Shown piece after piece: positions 42,831 through 54,345 of a stretch of 64,000 bases of DNA. The position numbers and the translations under genes are program-made. Each line of letters starts with the position of its first letter. Positions within the stretch are counted from its first letter, which is position 1. The notes under the pieces were generated by a model. That model saw only the letters and a list, made by a program, of their open reading frames with translations. It searched no databases and was not told the DNA's origin. This DNA comes from Eutreptiella sp. 'Long Island Sound 2002' (lineage: Eukaryota; Euglenozoa; Euglenophyceae; Eutreptiales; Eutreptiaceae). The stretch is from the NCBI GenBank assembly GCA_964036045.1, contig OZ038385.1, positions 39,811,680 to 39,875,679 of the forward strand, in the 5' to 3' direction.

Positions 42831-43559
42831 TCCCAAAGGGCAGGGGCGGACGGCGAGCGGATGGGCCCAGGACCCAGGGACCCGGGGGGACTGTCCCGTC
42901 GGTGCCAGTGTAGGACATAGCGACCCCCCCCCCCCCCCGAGTGACGAGTGACAAGTGACACATGAGGAACCCGGGCCGGGTGAGGGTAGGAGGGGGGTGA
43001 AAATTTTTTCCATGTTTTTCATGCATTTTTGAATTCTCCATAAAAATCTGAGCATTTTGGGTAGACACAAGCCGGGTAAAAAAACCGTCTCCTCCTTTTT
43101 GTATGCAAAAAAATTTCCTTGTGAGTTGTGGCCAATTGTCATTGTGTCCATGTGGCAGTCAAGCGCAAAGTCCAGCTATCTGTCACTCCACATGTGTCAC
43201 TGAGTGACAGATAGCCAACCCCCAGCCCCACACAAACATTGGACCCGTTCTCATGCCCATCCCTGGTCGGGTGCGCCATCCCGCCCCGCTCTTCAACAAC
43301 CGAAACGGGCCTGCCCTTGAGGTGCAAGGGAGTACCGCGCGCAGTTGCCGACGACTGACGGTCGGAAAGGCCGTTGTTGGGGAGCAAATCCTTGCGGTCC
43401 TGGCGGTTGGAGGGCTGTTGGGGGCGGGCAGGAGCGGTTGGGGTGGGCTTGGGGTCCTCCTCCCCACGTGAAACCACGGCCCTGGGGGCGGGGGTGTGCA
43501 GGCCGCCCACTGGCCCTCAATGGGGACTGCCAGGCCCGCCCTCTGACATCCGTTTCTCT
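42831..43559. other. no gene supported
   Basis: Contains a C run at 42925-42938 and a CTGAGCATTTTGGGTAGACAC segment (43050) related to 17437 and 21200 (GAGCATTTTGAGT), another dispersed repeat. Around 43180-43215 GTCACTCCACATGTGTCACT and GTGACAGATAGC form a short inverted repeat. Confidence 0.4.
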
Positions 43560-45607
43560 GGGGCACTCAAAGACAAAGCTTTCAGTGCAGGCACCCATCG
43601 TTGAGATGTGCCCAGCACCATGACCGAAAATGCAGCGAACGCTTCGCTTCTGCGCGTCAGCTGCGACCAGGCTTTCATGGTGCAGGCCCTCCTGTCTCCA
43701 GGGCTTTGGTATGGGACGGGGCGGGTACTACGCGGCCACGTCCAGCCACTCCGTCCCGTGACTACGGATCAGGCGAGGCGGTTGCTGCTCGTCCGAGGTC
43801 CTGCCGCAAGATCAGAGGTCAGGGCAACCCCAATCTCGTGGCCCATCAGCACGAAATCGCAGTGAGGCCGCAATGACATTGCAGGTACAATGGCAGTGCC
43901 ACGCTCCCCCGAGCGATGGCACATGAACGCCGGTGAGAAGGCGTTTCCGGTGCTACAAATGGGAACACGTCACACTCCAGGGATCGGAGCCCAACAGTAG
44001 CCCCCCCCTTGCACAGCCACGCTTGGGAGGGGGGTTCCTTTTGGAGCCCTGGCTGACCAGCGCCGACCCAAGCCCCCCGCTCATCAACATGAGAAGACTC
44101 TCAGCGAGAGAGCAATGAGATGTGCCAAACGAGCGCGCCTGGCCCCTACCCCAGGTTTGTCAAGCTCATCCATCAAAAGGCGCCACAACCGCACTTGAAA
44201 CTTCTGAAGCCACGCTTGGAACTGCCCTCCAGTCTCGTGCGCCCTGCCCCAGGGGCTTGTGTTGGCGGTGAAAGGACCCATCATCATCATCGGTTTCACT
44301 GCGCGGAGTCAACTGAAACACCGACAGCTGCCCCTTCGAAGGTCGCCCGGGAAGCTATGTAGTCGGAGGGCAGTTGGGGGCGGATGGAAACCACAGTAAT
44401 GGGGGTCCCATCGAAGTACAGCCCTGCCGTGGGGAAGTGGTGTGGGGCGTGGGAGGCGACATACGCGAAGCATTTGGACTTTGGCGGCCGATTCCTTCGT
44501 TCCCATCTCAAAGTTCTCCAAAGAAGTGTGGGTCCCATTGAAGTCGACATCGGCAGCCTTTTGCAGGATCTTCGGCCGCGCAGGAGCCTTAATGGCCGCC
44601 AACTTGGCTTGCAGGGGATTGACGTAATCGTCGCTCAAGCACGCATCGTCCCCTTTCCTCAGGTACTCCTGTTTGTGAGACGGTAAAGCCGGGTGTTGGC
44701 CCCCCGCCCCCGCGCGTCGCGTTTCGGGAAGATCGTAGAAGCATACTGGAGGAGGCAAAGGCAGAGGCGCAGCGGAGGAGGCGCTGCCCACCTCGCACAT
44801 GTTAAAAACGATGCCTTTCGGGGGGTTGAGGAGGCGACGGCCCAACGTTTTGCACCCCCCTCCCTGACCAAAGCATCCTGCATGGTGACCGCGGGGGCCA
44901 CACTTGACGAAAGAATGCAACAACGGAGCAAAATGCCCCAAGACTGTTGTGCACCTTGGATGGGCAGCCCTCGGAACCTCGTGGTCGAGCTGTAGTTGCG
45001 TGCGAGGCTTGCTCGCGCGGTAGAGAAGGGAGGGGACGTTCCGAATGCGAGGAGTGCTTGCACGGTAAATTGGAATGGGTTGATATGCGTACATCGAGCT
45101 CGTACACCGTACACCGATACCGAAGTTGCAAAGAATCATGATTACGGGTCCACGTCTCTCCAACGAAAACGCATGTGCGCACCCATCTTTTGGTGGACTG
45201 TTTTGTGTTGGTTGTAAATGGCCATGAAAAGCCTAAATGGCCATGAAAAGCCCGTGCCATCCCCACCTTTGCGTGTGGTACGGTAGCGAGTGGCGTGGCC
45301 GGCCCGTGTCTTCTTGTCCTTGTGGCGGAACCCCACACGTCAACCATAATTGGACGCCGCGTGGCTGCAGGACAAGGGCGCATCCGACCAGGTGCGGGTA
45401 AGCCAATAAACATACTTGACTAAGTGAGAGAGCGGCATTCATAGTGTCCTTGGGAGGCAGAAGCCCTTGAGCTTTGGCCATGACTTGTTCCATAAGTTGT
45501 CGACTCTCACTTGGGGTCTGGAAGGCCATCCGCTACCATGCGGCCCAGTCACGGTCTATGCGCACACCAAATGAAGGTGTCATGACTGTGGTCGTATTGC
45601 CGCACAT
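43560..45607 (-). pseudogene. broken or multi-exon coding region, family unknown
   Basis: Several adjoining minus-strand stretches look coding but lie in different frames. (1) 45607-45340: ATG TGC GGC AAT, TTVMTPSFGVRIDRDWAAW, TAG at 45533-45535, then RMAFQTPSESRQLMEQVMAK and LLPPKDTMNAALSLSQVCLL. (2) about 45335-45142: FRHKDKKTRAGHATRYRTTR, QKMGAHMRFRWRDVDP. (3) about 44700-44465: HKQEYLRKGDDACLSDDYVN, VDFNGTHTSLENFEMGTKES, ending at a possible donor GTATGT. (4) 44475-44296: FAYVASHAPHHFPTAGLYFD to SVDSAQ stop. (5) 44290-44084: ETGGQFQAWLQKFQVRLWRL. (6) about 43935-43780: CDFVLMGHEIGVALTSD. Some changes of frame could be introns; one TAG and several shifts favour a decayed gene. No family recognised. 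Confidence 0.4.
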
Positions 45608-45717
45608 TCAAGAGAATCGCCGTGGTATATTTCTTCTTCGCGCAATGGGTCCTCAGCATACTATTCCGTGTTTAGACACTTATGTTTCGCGAACACACGC
45701 ACCACACTCTGGACATT

Positions 45718-46416
45718 AGGCGTGTTAACACGGCCGGCCAACACAGAGGTAGAAAGTACCCCCCCACCCCCTCCTGTGTTGTGTTAACACAGGCCCAACA
45801 CGGACCTGAAAAGTACCCCCCCACCCCCTTTGTCCACCCCATGGCAACACAAGAAGCCGAAGATTTTGTGTTGTGTTGTGTTGTGTTGTGTTGTGTTGTG
45901 TTGTGTTGTGTTGTGTTGTGTTGTGTTGTGTTGTGTTGTGTTGTGTTGTGTTGTGTTGTGTTGTGTTGTGTTGTGTTGTGTTGGGTTGGGTTGGGTTGGG
46001 TTGGGTTGGGTTGTGTTGTGTTGTGTTGTGTTGTGTTGTGTTGTGTTGTGTTGTGTTGTGTTGTGTTACAACAGAACACAACAGAACACAACACAACAAA
46101 ATAAAAAAGAAAAACACTGCACAAAATGACACAAGAAAAAACCCAAAACAAAACAAGGAATGACACAACACAACACAACATAACACAACATAACACAACA
46201 TAACACAAAAGGAAAACAACACAACACAACACAACACAACACAACACAACACAACACAACACAACACAACACAACACAACAACACGTACCACAACACACC
46301 ACCTATTGGACGTGTTAACACGGCCCCAACACAGGCGGTGAAAAGTACCCCCCCACCCCCTCATGTGTTGTGTTAACACAGGCCCAACACAGACCTGAAA
46401 AGTACCCCCCCTCCCC
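45718..46416. repeat. strand-switching (TTGTG)n pentanucleotide array with direct-repeat borders
   Basis: About 200 bp of TTGTG units (45868-46067) with an internal block of six TTGGG units, then after a short spacer the inverse ACAAC units (to 46280). On each side lies a ~100-bp direct repeat containing GTGTTAACACGG and AAAAGTACCCCCCCACCCCC. Transcribed or single-stranded DNA could fold into a very long hairpin. Confidence 0.9.
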
Positions 46417-49400
46417 CCCCTGCCTATTGCCCTCTGCGAGGCATCTCAATCTTGATTCGGGAAGGCACGGTTTTGAGCCGCTAGTTGCCTCTGCCCTCTA
46501 AATACGGTGGCCTGCACGTGCACGTCTTTCGTGACGACAAAAAATGTGATAGGTGGCTAGGAAGTGCAAAGGATGGCGATCATCAAAGAACACGGACGTG
46601 ATCACAAAACCAACAAAGACGAGTGAGGAGGAACGGCAAGACGTACCCATTTGCTCTTCAATCGTCAATGCGGATCCATGATTCAATTGACAAACGCTGT
46701 AAATGGGGACGTCGTTCCATGATTTTTCCACTCAGCTCGAAGGGACACAACAAAACAATAGAATCACGAAGCTTCAATCACCGCGCCATAGCCCACAACA
46801 TTCTTGCTTGAGATTCGGCGCTTTGTCAAAAATGCATGACCGTTTTGGGTTCGTGCCGCCAATGGTACGTGTTCATGTCGAAGATGATGAGCCTTTTTGG
46901 TGTTTGTAGGGCTTTTTCGGGCGGTCGGGGCTACACGAGCGGAGCACCGGGCATCGAATTGCTCACGAATGCGGCTTTCAAGACGAAAATGTGAAATGAA
47001 AAATGACGAATGGTGCCTATCGACGCGCTACAAATGACGGACATAGCTCACGTGTCGCGGTTTTCAATCCGCAATTGAATGGTCGTGACATGCAACGACC
47101 GTGATGCTGCAAATGCATTTCGTCTTGATGGAATGGCAAGGTTAAACGAAAATAAACTCATTGATTGCCGCAAGGTTGGTGGTATCCTCTCCGGCCGAGA
47201 CTAATCAAAATGCCACGCACCACTTCTTGGATGATGTGCGGGGCGACAATACGGGTTGCAAGGAATGAACATGTAATCACATATTCGAGACTGCTTCAGG
47301 CCATCATAGAAACATGTGTCGTTTTGGCACACCTTCGAGACTGCTAGAGGCCATCATAGAAACGTGTGTCGTGTTGGCACACCTTAGAGTGTCCTATTTC
47401 GTGCATCGTAACCAAGTTTTTCACACTTCGGGCACTGGAGACATGGAGTCACATCTCATTGACCTTTCGTTGGATGCGGCACTTAACCACTGAAACGATC
47501 CGCTCTCCCACGACATTGCCACTTTCCCCCCCATTCACTTTGTGTTGACAACTTTGAGGCTCGCCCCCTCCTTTTGTAAGTGCCCACTCTAGCTTTTTAG
47601 CGAGTTTCTTTTTTTCTTATTTTTTGCATAAATGCATATGTTCATACAAGATCACACGCATGTATGTGCACACAAGATCGTCCACGTGTCCGAACTTAGT
47701 GTGATATATTCAACCGGTACACTCACGGGCAATTACATCGCCCGAACAATGTACCAAATGCGTTGGTGATGTAAATCATGAGGCGCATGATCTCCACATG
47801 CAATTCGGAAACGGCCACAAGGCATGTTTCCGGAGTCGTTGACACCCCGTCACTTCGGTTGCACTTGCATTGTCCAAAACCTGTCACATTTTTTGCCTTG
47901 CTCGTACGCGTCACTACGCGTCACTTCAAAGGATAGCGCCGCAACACCAAAATCAACTCCACAACACAGTTTCCAAATCACTCTACTTTTGCTGATTGGT
48001 TGTTTCTCAAAAAAACGTACATGTTTTGGACCATGTCGCAACCACAATCAAGACATGTCATCACGCATGGTAAAAATTCAATCTCGTTCCGTCACTACGT
48101 CCACCGTACTTTGGCTACGTGCGGCAGGCAGGGGGGGGGGGGGGGGTTTTCGGGGTGGGTGATCCGGATCATTTTTGATCCAAACACTAGGCAGTGGGGA
48201 GGGGGGGGGGGTTTTCGGGGGTGGTGATCCGTGGATCACTTTGGATCATTCTTGGACCATTCCGGACCATTTTGCTTATTGCACTTTGAACTTTGTGTCA
48301 ATGGTCGTGTGGACTTGTGGATCATTTTTTGCAAGTTAAATTGATGGAACAAGTGAACTTCCATTTTTGGTTCCTTTTTTTTTATGTTGCTGTGTGATAC
48401 TTACATTTGGAAGATACATCTTTGGATCATTTTTTGCAACACAAATTGGTCAATCAATATGTTGTTTTGTGCGTGCTCTACGTGATACTTACATTTGGAA
48501 GTTACATTTTTGGATCATTTTTTGCAACACAAATTGGTCAATCAATATGTTGCTTTGTGCGTGCTCTACGTGATGCTTACAATTGGGGGTTGCATTTTCG
48601 GATCATTTTTTGCAACACAAATTGGTCAATCACTATCTTGTTTTGTGCGTGTATGTACAATGGAGACCTTTTTTCCCATGCCGGTGGCGGGGTTTTTATC
48701 CAGGTTATCCAACATTTCCATTGCTTTGCTTTGCATGTGCCCGCCTTCTTTGTGTTGACATGACTCCATATGTGTACGCATCACGACCACGGGTTCTTGA
48801 GCCCCTAGGACTGTCCACGTGTCCGAATTAGTGATCCGGAAAATTGCGGATCATTTTGCTAGGCAGTGGGGGGGGGGGAGGGGTTTATGGGGTGGGTGAT
48901 CCGTGATCCGCGGATCATTCGGTGGGGGGGGAGGGGGGGGGTTTTGGACCCCCGCGGATCAGTGATCCGCGGACCGCCTACCACACTACTGAGTCAATTA
49001 GGGAGAGTGGGATGTGGCACACCCAACCAAGCGAGACAAACAAAACGCCAAAGAGGCTAGCCACCAACTTCGTCGATATATGACTTGACACAGCATACAT
49101 AAAAAGCAGTATTCGCGGTGGAGTTAGTGAACTTTGTTGCGGTGCGTGTGGGGTTCCACGATTCCGACCAAAACCGCCATACGGACAAGGTGGGAAGGTT
49201 TGCGGCTATTAACCAATGAACAACCTACACAACACAACTGCATTGAGGATGCTTCGCTGAGAAAACCAAAGGGTTCCCCCAATTTCTCTCTCGCAACCTG
49301 CGTACAACCAAAGACGCTAGATTCCCAAAAATCGATTTTTGGTGGCAACAAATGTATATGGAAGTGTAGTGCATCAAATATCAGGGCATTTTGGACAACG

Positions 49401-50096
49401 ACAAGAGGAAGAAAGGCACAACGTTGAGGGCTCTATGCGGAACGTGTCGACGTGGGACCCGTTATAGAACAGGATGCACAACCAAGAACACCTCTCGTAC
49501 AGGGGCTATGTTTATGTTCATAGTTATCGAACTCATGTGGTGCCGGAACCCCACCCCCTAGGAGATTTGGTGCCACCGACCTCAATGGCCGTGGTTGGGC
49601 CCAAGGGTCAAAAGTGATGCAAATTGGGCGGTTAGAAGTGTTTTGAAGGGTCAAGGAGAGCCGTGAACAACCTTGTGAAGGAGGAAGGAGCCATGTAAGG
49701 ATAACCCACGTCAACTTTGGAACAACTGGAAACACAAACATCACACAACAAGGCCCAAATCGCATGACGATTAGCAATGCCCTTTTCGAAGCCAACCCCC
49801 CTGCCTTTAGACCCAGGTCGCATAATGTTTTGACCCGGGCCCAAGGGCCTTGGCTCGGTCTCATTTTTGTTTGATCCGGAGGTGTGATTTGTACTTCACC
49901 AAATGTACCACACCGAAACCCAGACGCCATGTATGCAACAAAACCTACGTCGTCTATAACATTGTCCCACTCGTTCAATAGCTCGTTCTCAAGCTAGTGA
50001 GACGTAATCCCAAAATACACGGGCAAACAAAGATGTCCTCCGGAGGCCACGTAGCGGCTTGCCACCACTCCTTGTGAAGTTCGTTCACCACCTCCT
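46417..50096. other. repeat-rich DNA, no gene supported
   Basis: Contains a segment at 46715-46825 (CCACTCAGCTCGAAGG, CTTCAATCACCGCGCCATAG) that recurs upstream of the CX9C gene at 50605-50690; a ~60-bp duplication near 47285-47390 (GGCCATCATAGAAAC); and GATCC-rich palindromic words with G runs at 48130-48250 and 48840-48985. The 181-codon minus frame 49433-49978 is open but unrecognised. Nothing else supported. Confidence 0.4.
48388..48650 (+). repeat. 88-bp tandem repeat, 3 copies
   Basis: Each copy has GGATCATTTTTTGCAACACA, AATTGGTCAATCAATATGTT and GTGCGTGCTCTACGTGAT. The 88-bp period shifts frame at each copy, so overlapping plus frames show the same peptide in turn. Confidence 0.85.
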
Positions 50097-50459
50097 CTAA
50101 GCAGGAGGCTTGTCCAAGGCGGTGTGCCTTTGAGATTCCAAAAGACGCTGTTGTTTCTTGTATTTCGTGATGCAGACCATTAGCTCCGATTTTGTGGTAT
50201 AGCAAGCGACGTGCCGCATGTGCAACGGTGCATCAGGATTATTCTTCACATCGTCGTCAAAGCACTTGCCAACAGTGGTGTTGATCTCAAAACATGGATG
50301 GCCACGGTCCATCATGGGGTCGTACGGGTGGAACGGATGCTGCTTCTTGATGTGTGTGATATGCATGCCCTCTTCCACAGCCTTCTCAAAATTCTTGGCA
50401 GCCTTTTGTGATACTACATCGTGTTCATTGGAGGATGATGCCAAGTCGAACAGGCCCAT
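50097..50459 (-). CDS. twin CX9C (CHCH-type) protein, probably mitochondrial
   Basis: 120 residues from ATG at 50459 to TAG, single exon. Two exact CX9C motifs: C56-x9-C66 (CFEINTTVGKC) and C86-x9-C96 (CYTTKSELMVC), separated by 19 residues. This coiled-coil-helix-coiled-coil-helix pattern is typical of small proteins imported into the mitochondrial intermembrane space by the Mia40/Erv1 disulfide relay, often cytochrome oxidase assembly factors. The N-terminal ~50 residues (MGLFDLASSSNEHDVV) lack a cleavable presequence, as usual for the class, and are longer than in Cmc-type proteins. The exact family member is not identified. The frame is open 42 codons upstream, but that part reads as non-coding. 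A ~90-bp sequence 150-230 bp upstream is shared with 46.7 kb and may include its promoter. Confidence 0.7.
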   Translation of the reverse strand: MGLFDLASSSNEHDVVSQKAAKNFEKAVEEGMHITHIKKQHPFHPYDPMMDRGHPCFEINTTVGKCFDDDVKNNPDAPLHMRHVACYTTKSELMVCITKYKKQQRLLESQRHTALDKPPA

Positions 50460-51829
50460 AATGTGCGGATGGAGGAGGCAGACAAATCGAAACAAAAAAT
50501 AGACACTCGAAAAGTGTTTGGAAATGTGCCTGTGAATGTTGGCACAATCGTCACACTGGATCGCTCGGTTGCGTAGCGCACACAAACTTGGTGCGTAAAC
50601 GTCATTCCTTCATTTTCCCACTCAACTCGAAGGTTCAATCACCGCGCGTAGCCCATAGCATCGTGCTTAAGACTCCATGTGCATTGACTAGAGATTCTGT
50701 CCCTCTCACTGTACAGTACTTATGCATTTTCACGGAACGGAACTCCAAGATACATCATGCACTATCGATCACGTGCCTTCTCACTTCTCAATAGTGTTGG
50801 TGGATGGATGCAAGCCGTTTTGATTGCTATGCATGCTTGCCAATGTGAGCTTCTCCTCGGTTGGACCATCTCCTCCAAAGGACCCACCCCTGAATCGTGT
50901 GCACATGGGTTGTGGGGTTTCGATGGGTTGAAATACACCACCTCGGCCGCAGCTTCGGGATGGACACACGAACGAAGTGTGTATCACTCCATAACATTCT
51001 ACACATCGTTTGTTTAGTAAAGTAGCAAACGAAGCACAACGCGAGAATACTTCAGCTTGCCATTAACACAGTTGGGCTGCAGTGCAACAAAGAATCGGCG
51101 TGTGCGCACTCCATTCCAACCACAGTATTTTTTCACCCTATTTTCGTAGACTCACGTTTCTTGTAACTTCAACCGCAATTTAACCATGTATCTCTCCGGC
51201 ATGGAGCCTTGTGGGGCCCAGGTCATGTGGTACATGTGGCAGTGTCAACGGACAATGAACCAAGAAAAAATGGGCAATTGAGCGTGTGCGGTGATCGCAA
51301 GCAAAAAAGAAATGATAACGCAATTGTCGCAAGCATATTGTACATCGATCACAATGGGCAATGGAGCGGAGTCAACGACTTGAGCAGATTCCGATTCCGA
51401 TCAGACTCGAGTCTGCCGGGCCGGCAGCTGCGCGATCCGCTGGATCTCAACCTTTTGCCGTGGATATGGCTAAGCAGATACGGGCCCGTAGGCAGATACC
51501 GGTGACGGTATGCAGACTGCGGCCCTAGCAGACTGCGAAGGACTGCGCACGAACAGGCGACACGCGTAACTGAAAAAACTACCGCAACTGACAGAAAGGT
51601 ATGAATGGGAAGGGTGCCGTTACCGTGACATACCGCAAAATACCGCGGCGCCGGGGAACACCGCAGTATTATACCACAGTAAATACCGCGGCGCCGCGGT
51701 ATTCCAGTATTTGGTCGCCTGTGTATCAGTATTTGACTTGACTATCACAGGTATGTAAATCTGTGAAAATTGTAGCATTTGACTGTTGACGTTACGTTAC
51801 ATCAGTCGAAATAAATAGTTCTACACATC
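50460..51829. other. upstream DNA of CX9C gene and repeat copy
   Basis: Contains the promoter-side duplicated segment (50605-50690), one arm of an inverted duplication (51017-51125), and a perfect 20-bp palindrome ATACCGCGGCGCCGCGGTAT near 51684. No further gene seen. Confidence 0.4.
51017..51125 (+). repeat. inverted duplication, arm 1 (partner 54940-55045)
   Basis: TAGTAAAGTAGCAAACGAAG, CTGCAGTGCAACAAAGAA and CACTCCATTCCAAC match the reverse complement of 54940-55045 with about 80 percent identity by eye. The pair brackets the transposase-like relic and the 202-bp repeats. Confidence 0.6.
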
Positions 51830-53324
51830 ATGCATCATTTTTCAGGCATGATGAAAATGCAACTATTGCTGCTATTCTACATATGGCTATGGATGTCATC
51901 AGAAGTACGGGGAGCCAAAGGTGGATCCAAAAAGGACCCACCCTACTTCACCAGTTACGAAATGGGTGTGATCAAGAACACCCAAAGTTTGTGGGGAAGA
52001 ATGGTAACAACATGTGCCAATGGGAGTCCTGCCTTTTTTGTGTGGGACCCATTGAGACAATACAAAGTGCATCTCTTTTGTGCTGCCTGTGGACAACCTT
52101 TGCGTGTTCACGTGTGGCATAGGAGGGTTGCATGCCTTTTAGAAGAAAACTGCATTCTTCTTATGCGAGGGTATGCATGTAGGCACCAAGTTATTAAGGC
52201 CGTATTAGTAGGTTGTGGTAAAACGTACCATTCTTGGGAAATTCATAGCCAATTGACTCCCAAGTTACAAAGGGCCTCCCCCTTTATATATATATATTCC
52301 AACGAAGTGCCTTGCATAAGCAAGTGCTTCGACTTGTTTTAAGTGGCCTCTCTAAGGGTGTAAGCATGAGTGCCACGGCAGAGCAAATGGCTTCGTTGTA
52401 CGAGGGGAGATACAATGATGGTCGGCCACCGCTGCCAAGGCATTCGGAATGTGTTTTCGTGGAACAGGAGACAAGAACCATGTACGCTCGGAAACCAGTA
52501 GAACCCAAACGTTTGATGAGTCCGAACCGGACAATGTAAGGGAACGTGTTTCGCTTTGGAAAAAAACATTCGGCTATCATGTCAACAGCAAGGTGCGTGC
52601 AGAGGTAGCAAAACTGCTTGACAACCATCCCGATTGCCTATTTCCGCAGCACTACTCCGGCACACAGTTGAATGAGTGTCTCCATCGTCTGTTAAATGCA
52701 TTGACCTCCATGCGCACGGCATCCGCTCCATACATGGAAAATGTTTTAACATACCTCATTCACCTCTTCAATGTGAAGAAATTCACTAAGGCATGGGCCC
52801 ACCCTGAAAAATTGGGGATCACGCATGATCATCTGCGAAAGCTTGCCCCTCTTTTTGCTGCTTGTTTGGAATGCAATATGCCAATCCCAACAAGATGGGA
52901 GGAGGCCGCTACCACTCATTCCATGTGGAAGTCAACTAACCCACAAGCCCAGGAATTTCCTCGGACATGCACTACCAGGTTTGGTTTACCGACTAACCAA
53001 GTGCCACAAACATTGACGGAGGAGGCTTTGATGGATGATGATGAGGAAGATGATTCTTTTCAGGGGGGTGACAAAGAGGCAGAGACCATTGATGGCAAGA
53101 TCTGGGATTGGCTAGAGAATGTTGAGAAAGAGTGCATTGAAGGTCCCTCCTTTGATGAGGATGCCGATGCAGAAGTGGTTGCGGATTGGTGGGAGAAGTG
53201 GGTGGGTGTTCGCTCACACATTGCACGCGAGTTTCGGGTGAGTTCCTTGTTTGATGAGCCTGCCAGGAACGCACAAGGGTTGTCTAACTCAAAATGTCGG
53301 TCAAACGGACCCTTTGCGCCATAG
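51830..53324 (+). pseudogene. transposase-like relic in three frames, internally deleted
   Basis: Three successive plus-strand frames read as one protein. Frame 1 (51830-52315): KKDPPYFTSYEMGVIKNTQ, then a probable zinc-binding segment (FCAACGQPLRVHVWHRRVAC, LMRGYACRHQ). Frame 2 (52312-52539): VLRLVLSGLSKGVSMSATAE, LYEGRYNDGRPPLPR. Frame 3 (52540-53324): NVRERVSLWKKTFGYHVNSK, FPQHYSGTQLNECLHRLLNA, an acidic stretch (DDDEEDDSF) and a C-terminus. The Cys-rich beginning and the GTQLNECLHRLLN box are of a kind seen at the two ends of large algal and oomycete transposase-like proteins; the catalytic core normally between them appears to be missing at about 52.53 kb. Family assignment is tentative. 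Two frame changes make it a relic. Confidence 0.5.
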
Positions 53325-54020
53325 TTTTTTGAAAAGTATAGTGTTTTCCGCAACTTTTGACCTAAGTAGCACCAAAATCGGAGCCGCGCCAAGTTACCCC
53401 CGGTGTACTTTTAAGAACCCGTGTTTGAACACTGGTAAAAAAACTCAATTTTTGGAGTGACCCCCCACCAATGGCGGCCCAATAGCTCAAAACGAGGGTC
53501 AAACGGACCCAACCGGCTATAGCTTTTCGGAAAGTAGACACCTTTGCGCAACTTTTGACCTAGGTGGCACCAAAATCGGAGCCGGTGGCACCAAGTTACC
53601 CCCCGGGTACTTTTAAGAACCTGTGTTTGAAAACTGGTAAAAAAACTCAATTTTTGGAGTGACCCCCCACCAATGGCGGCCCAATAGCTCAAAACGAGGG
53701 TCAAACGGACCCAACCGGCTATAGCTTTTCGGAAAGTAGACACCTTTGCGCAACTTTTGACCTAGGTAGCACCCAAATCGGAGCCGGTGGCGCCAAGTTA
53801 CCCCCCGGGTACTTTTAAGAACCTGTGTTTGAAAACTGGTAAAAAAACTCAATTTTTGGAGTGACCCCCCACCAATGGCGGCCCAATAGCTCAAAACGAG
53901 GGTCAAACGGACCCAACCGGCTATAGCTTTTCGGAAAGTAGACACCTTTGCGCAACTTTTGACCTAGGTAGCACCCAAATCGGAGCCGGTGGCACCAAGT
54001 TACCCCCCTGTACTTTTGGA
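53290..54020. repeat. 202-bp tandem repeat, about 3.6 copies
   Basis: Units share GAGGGTCAAACGGACCCAAC, GGAAAGTAGACACCTTTGCG, CACCCAAATCGGAGCCGGTG and CTCAATTTTTGGAGTGACCC. The first unit is the most diverged and fuses with the end of the transposase-like frame. The repeated 110-codon minus frames are products of the array. Confidence 0.9.
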
Positions 54021-54261
54021 GACCTGGTTGTTGCACTATGGTACCATATCACCACAAACCCTCAAAAACTCTCACTTTGTCCCATGTGCATGTCCTCTTA
54101 CCTTCAAAAGCCTATCCGTATGCATGCATTGACCTGTTGCAAGGACATGAGGCACCACAAGCAGCCACAAAGGCCCCGGGGCTGGCCCGGGGCCTTTGCT
54201 TTTTTTAAAATTTTTGAATGTATATGGACAAATCTATATACTACTTCTCAGGTCACACTGC

Positions 54262-54345
54262 CGTTTTCGGCCTGTCCTAGTCGGCGGTGCGCAACGCGCT
54301 TGCGCCAGAGCTCCGGGTTCGATTCCCGCCACCAGCGCTATTCTG
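54262..54345 (+). other. tRNA-like or SINE-like pol III promoter
   Basis: CCTAGTCGGCGGTGCGCAAC resembles an A box and GGGTTCGATTCCCG is a good B box about 33 bp later. A 5-bp stem GCGCA/TGCGC encloses a 7-nt loop ACGCGCT, but the usual T before the anticodon is absent and no acceptor stem can be drawn with the flanks. More likely a tRNA-derived SINE head or a tRNA relic than a functional tRNA gene. Confidence 0.35.

Noticed and set aside
45979-46010. Telomere-like (TTGGG)n block
   Set aside because: Only six units inside a TTGTG array; a sequence variant of the microsatellite, not a telomere or interstitial telomere.
45672-46379. Cys/Val- and Thr/Gln-rich frames over the TTGTG array
   Set aside because: All six frames are open because the pentanucleotide contains no stop; pure repeat translation.
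54262-54345. Functional tRNA-Arg (GCG anticodon)
   Set aside because: The loop lacks T33 and no acceptor stem forms; kept only as a tRNA-like or SINE-like feature.
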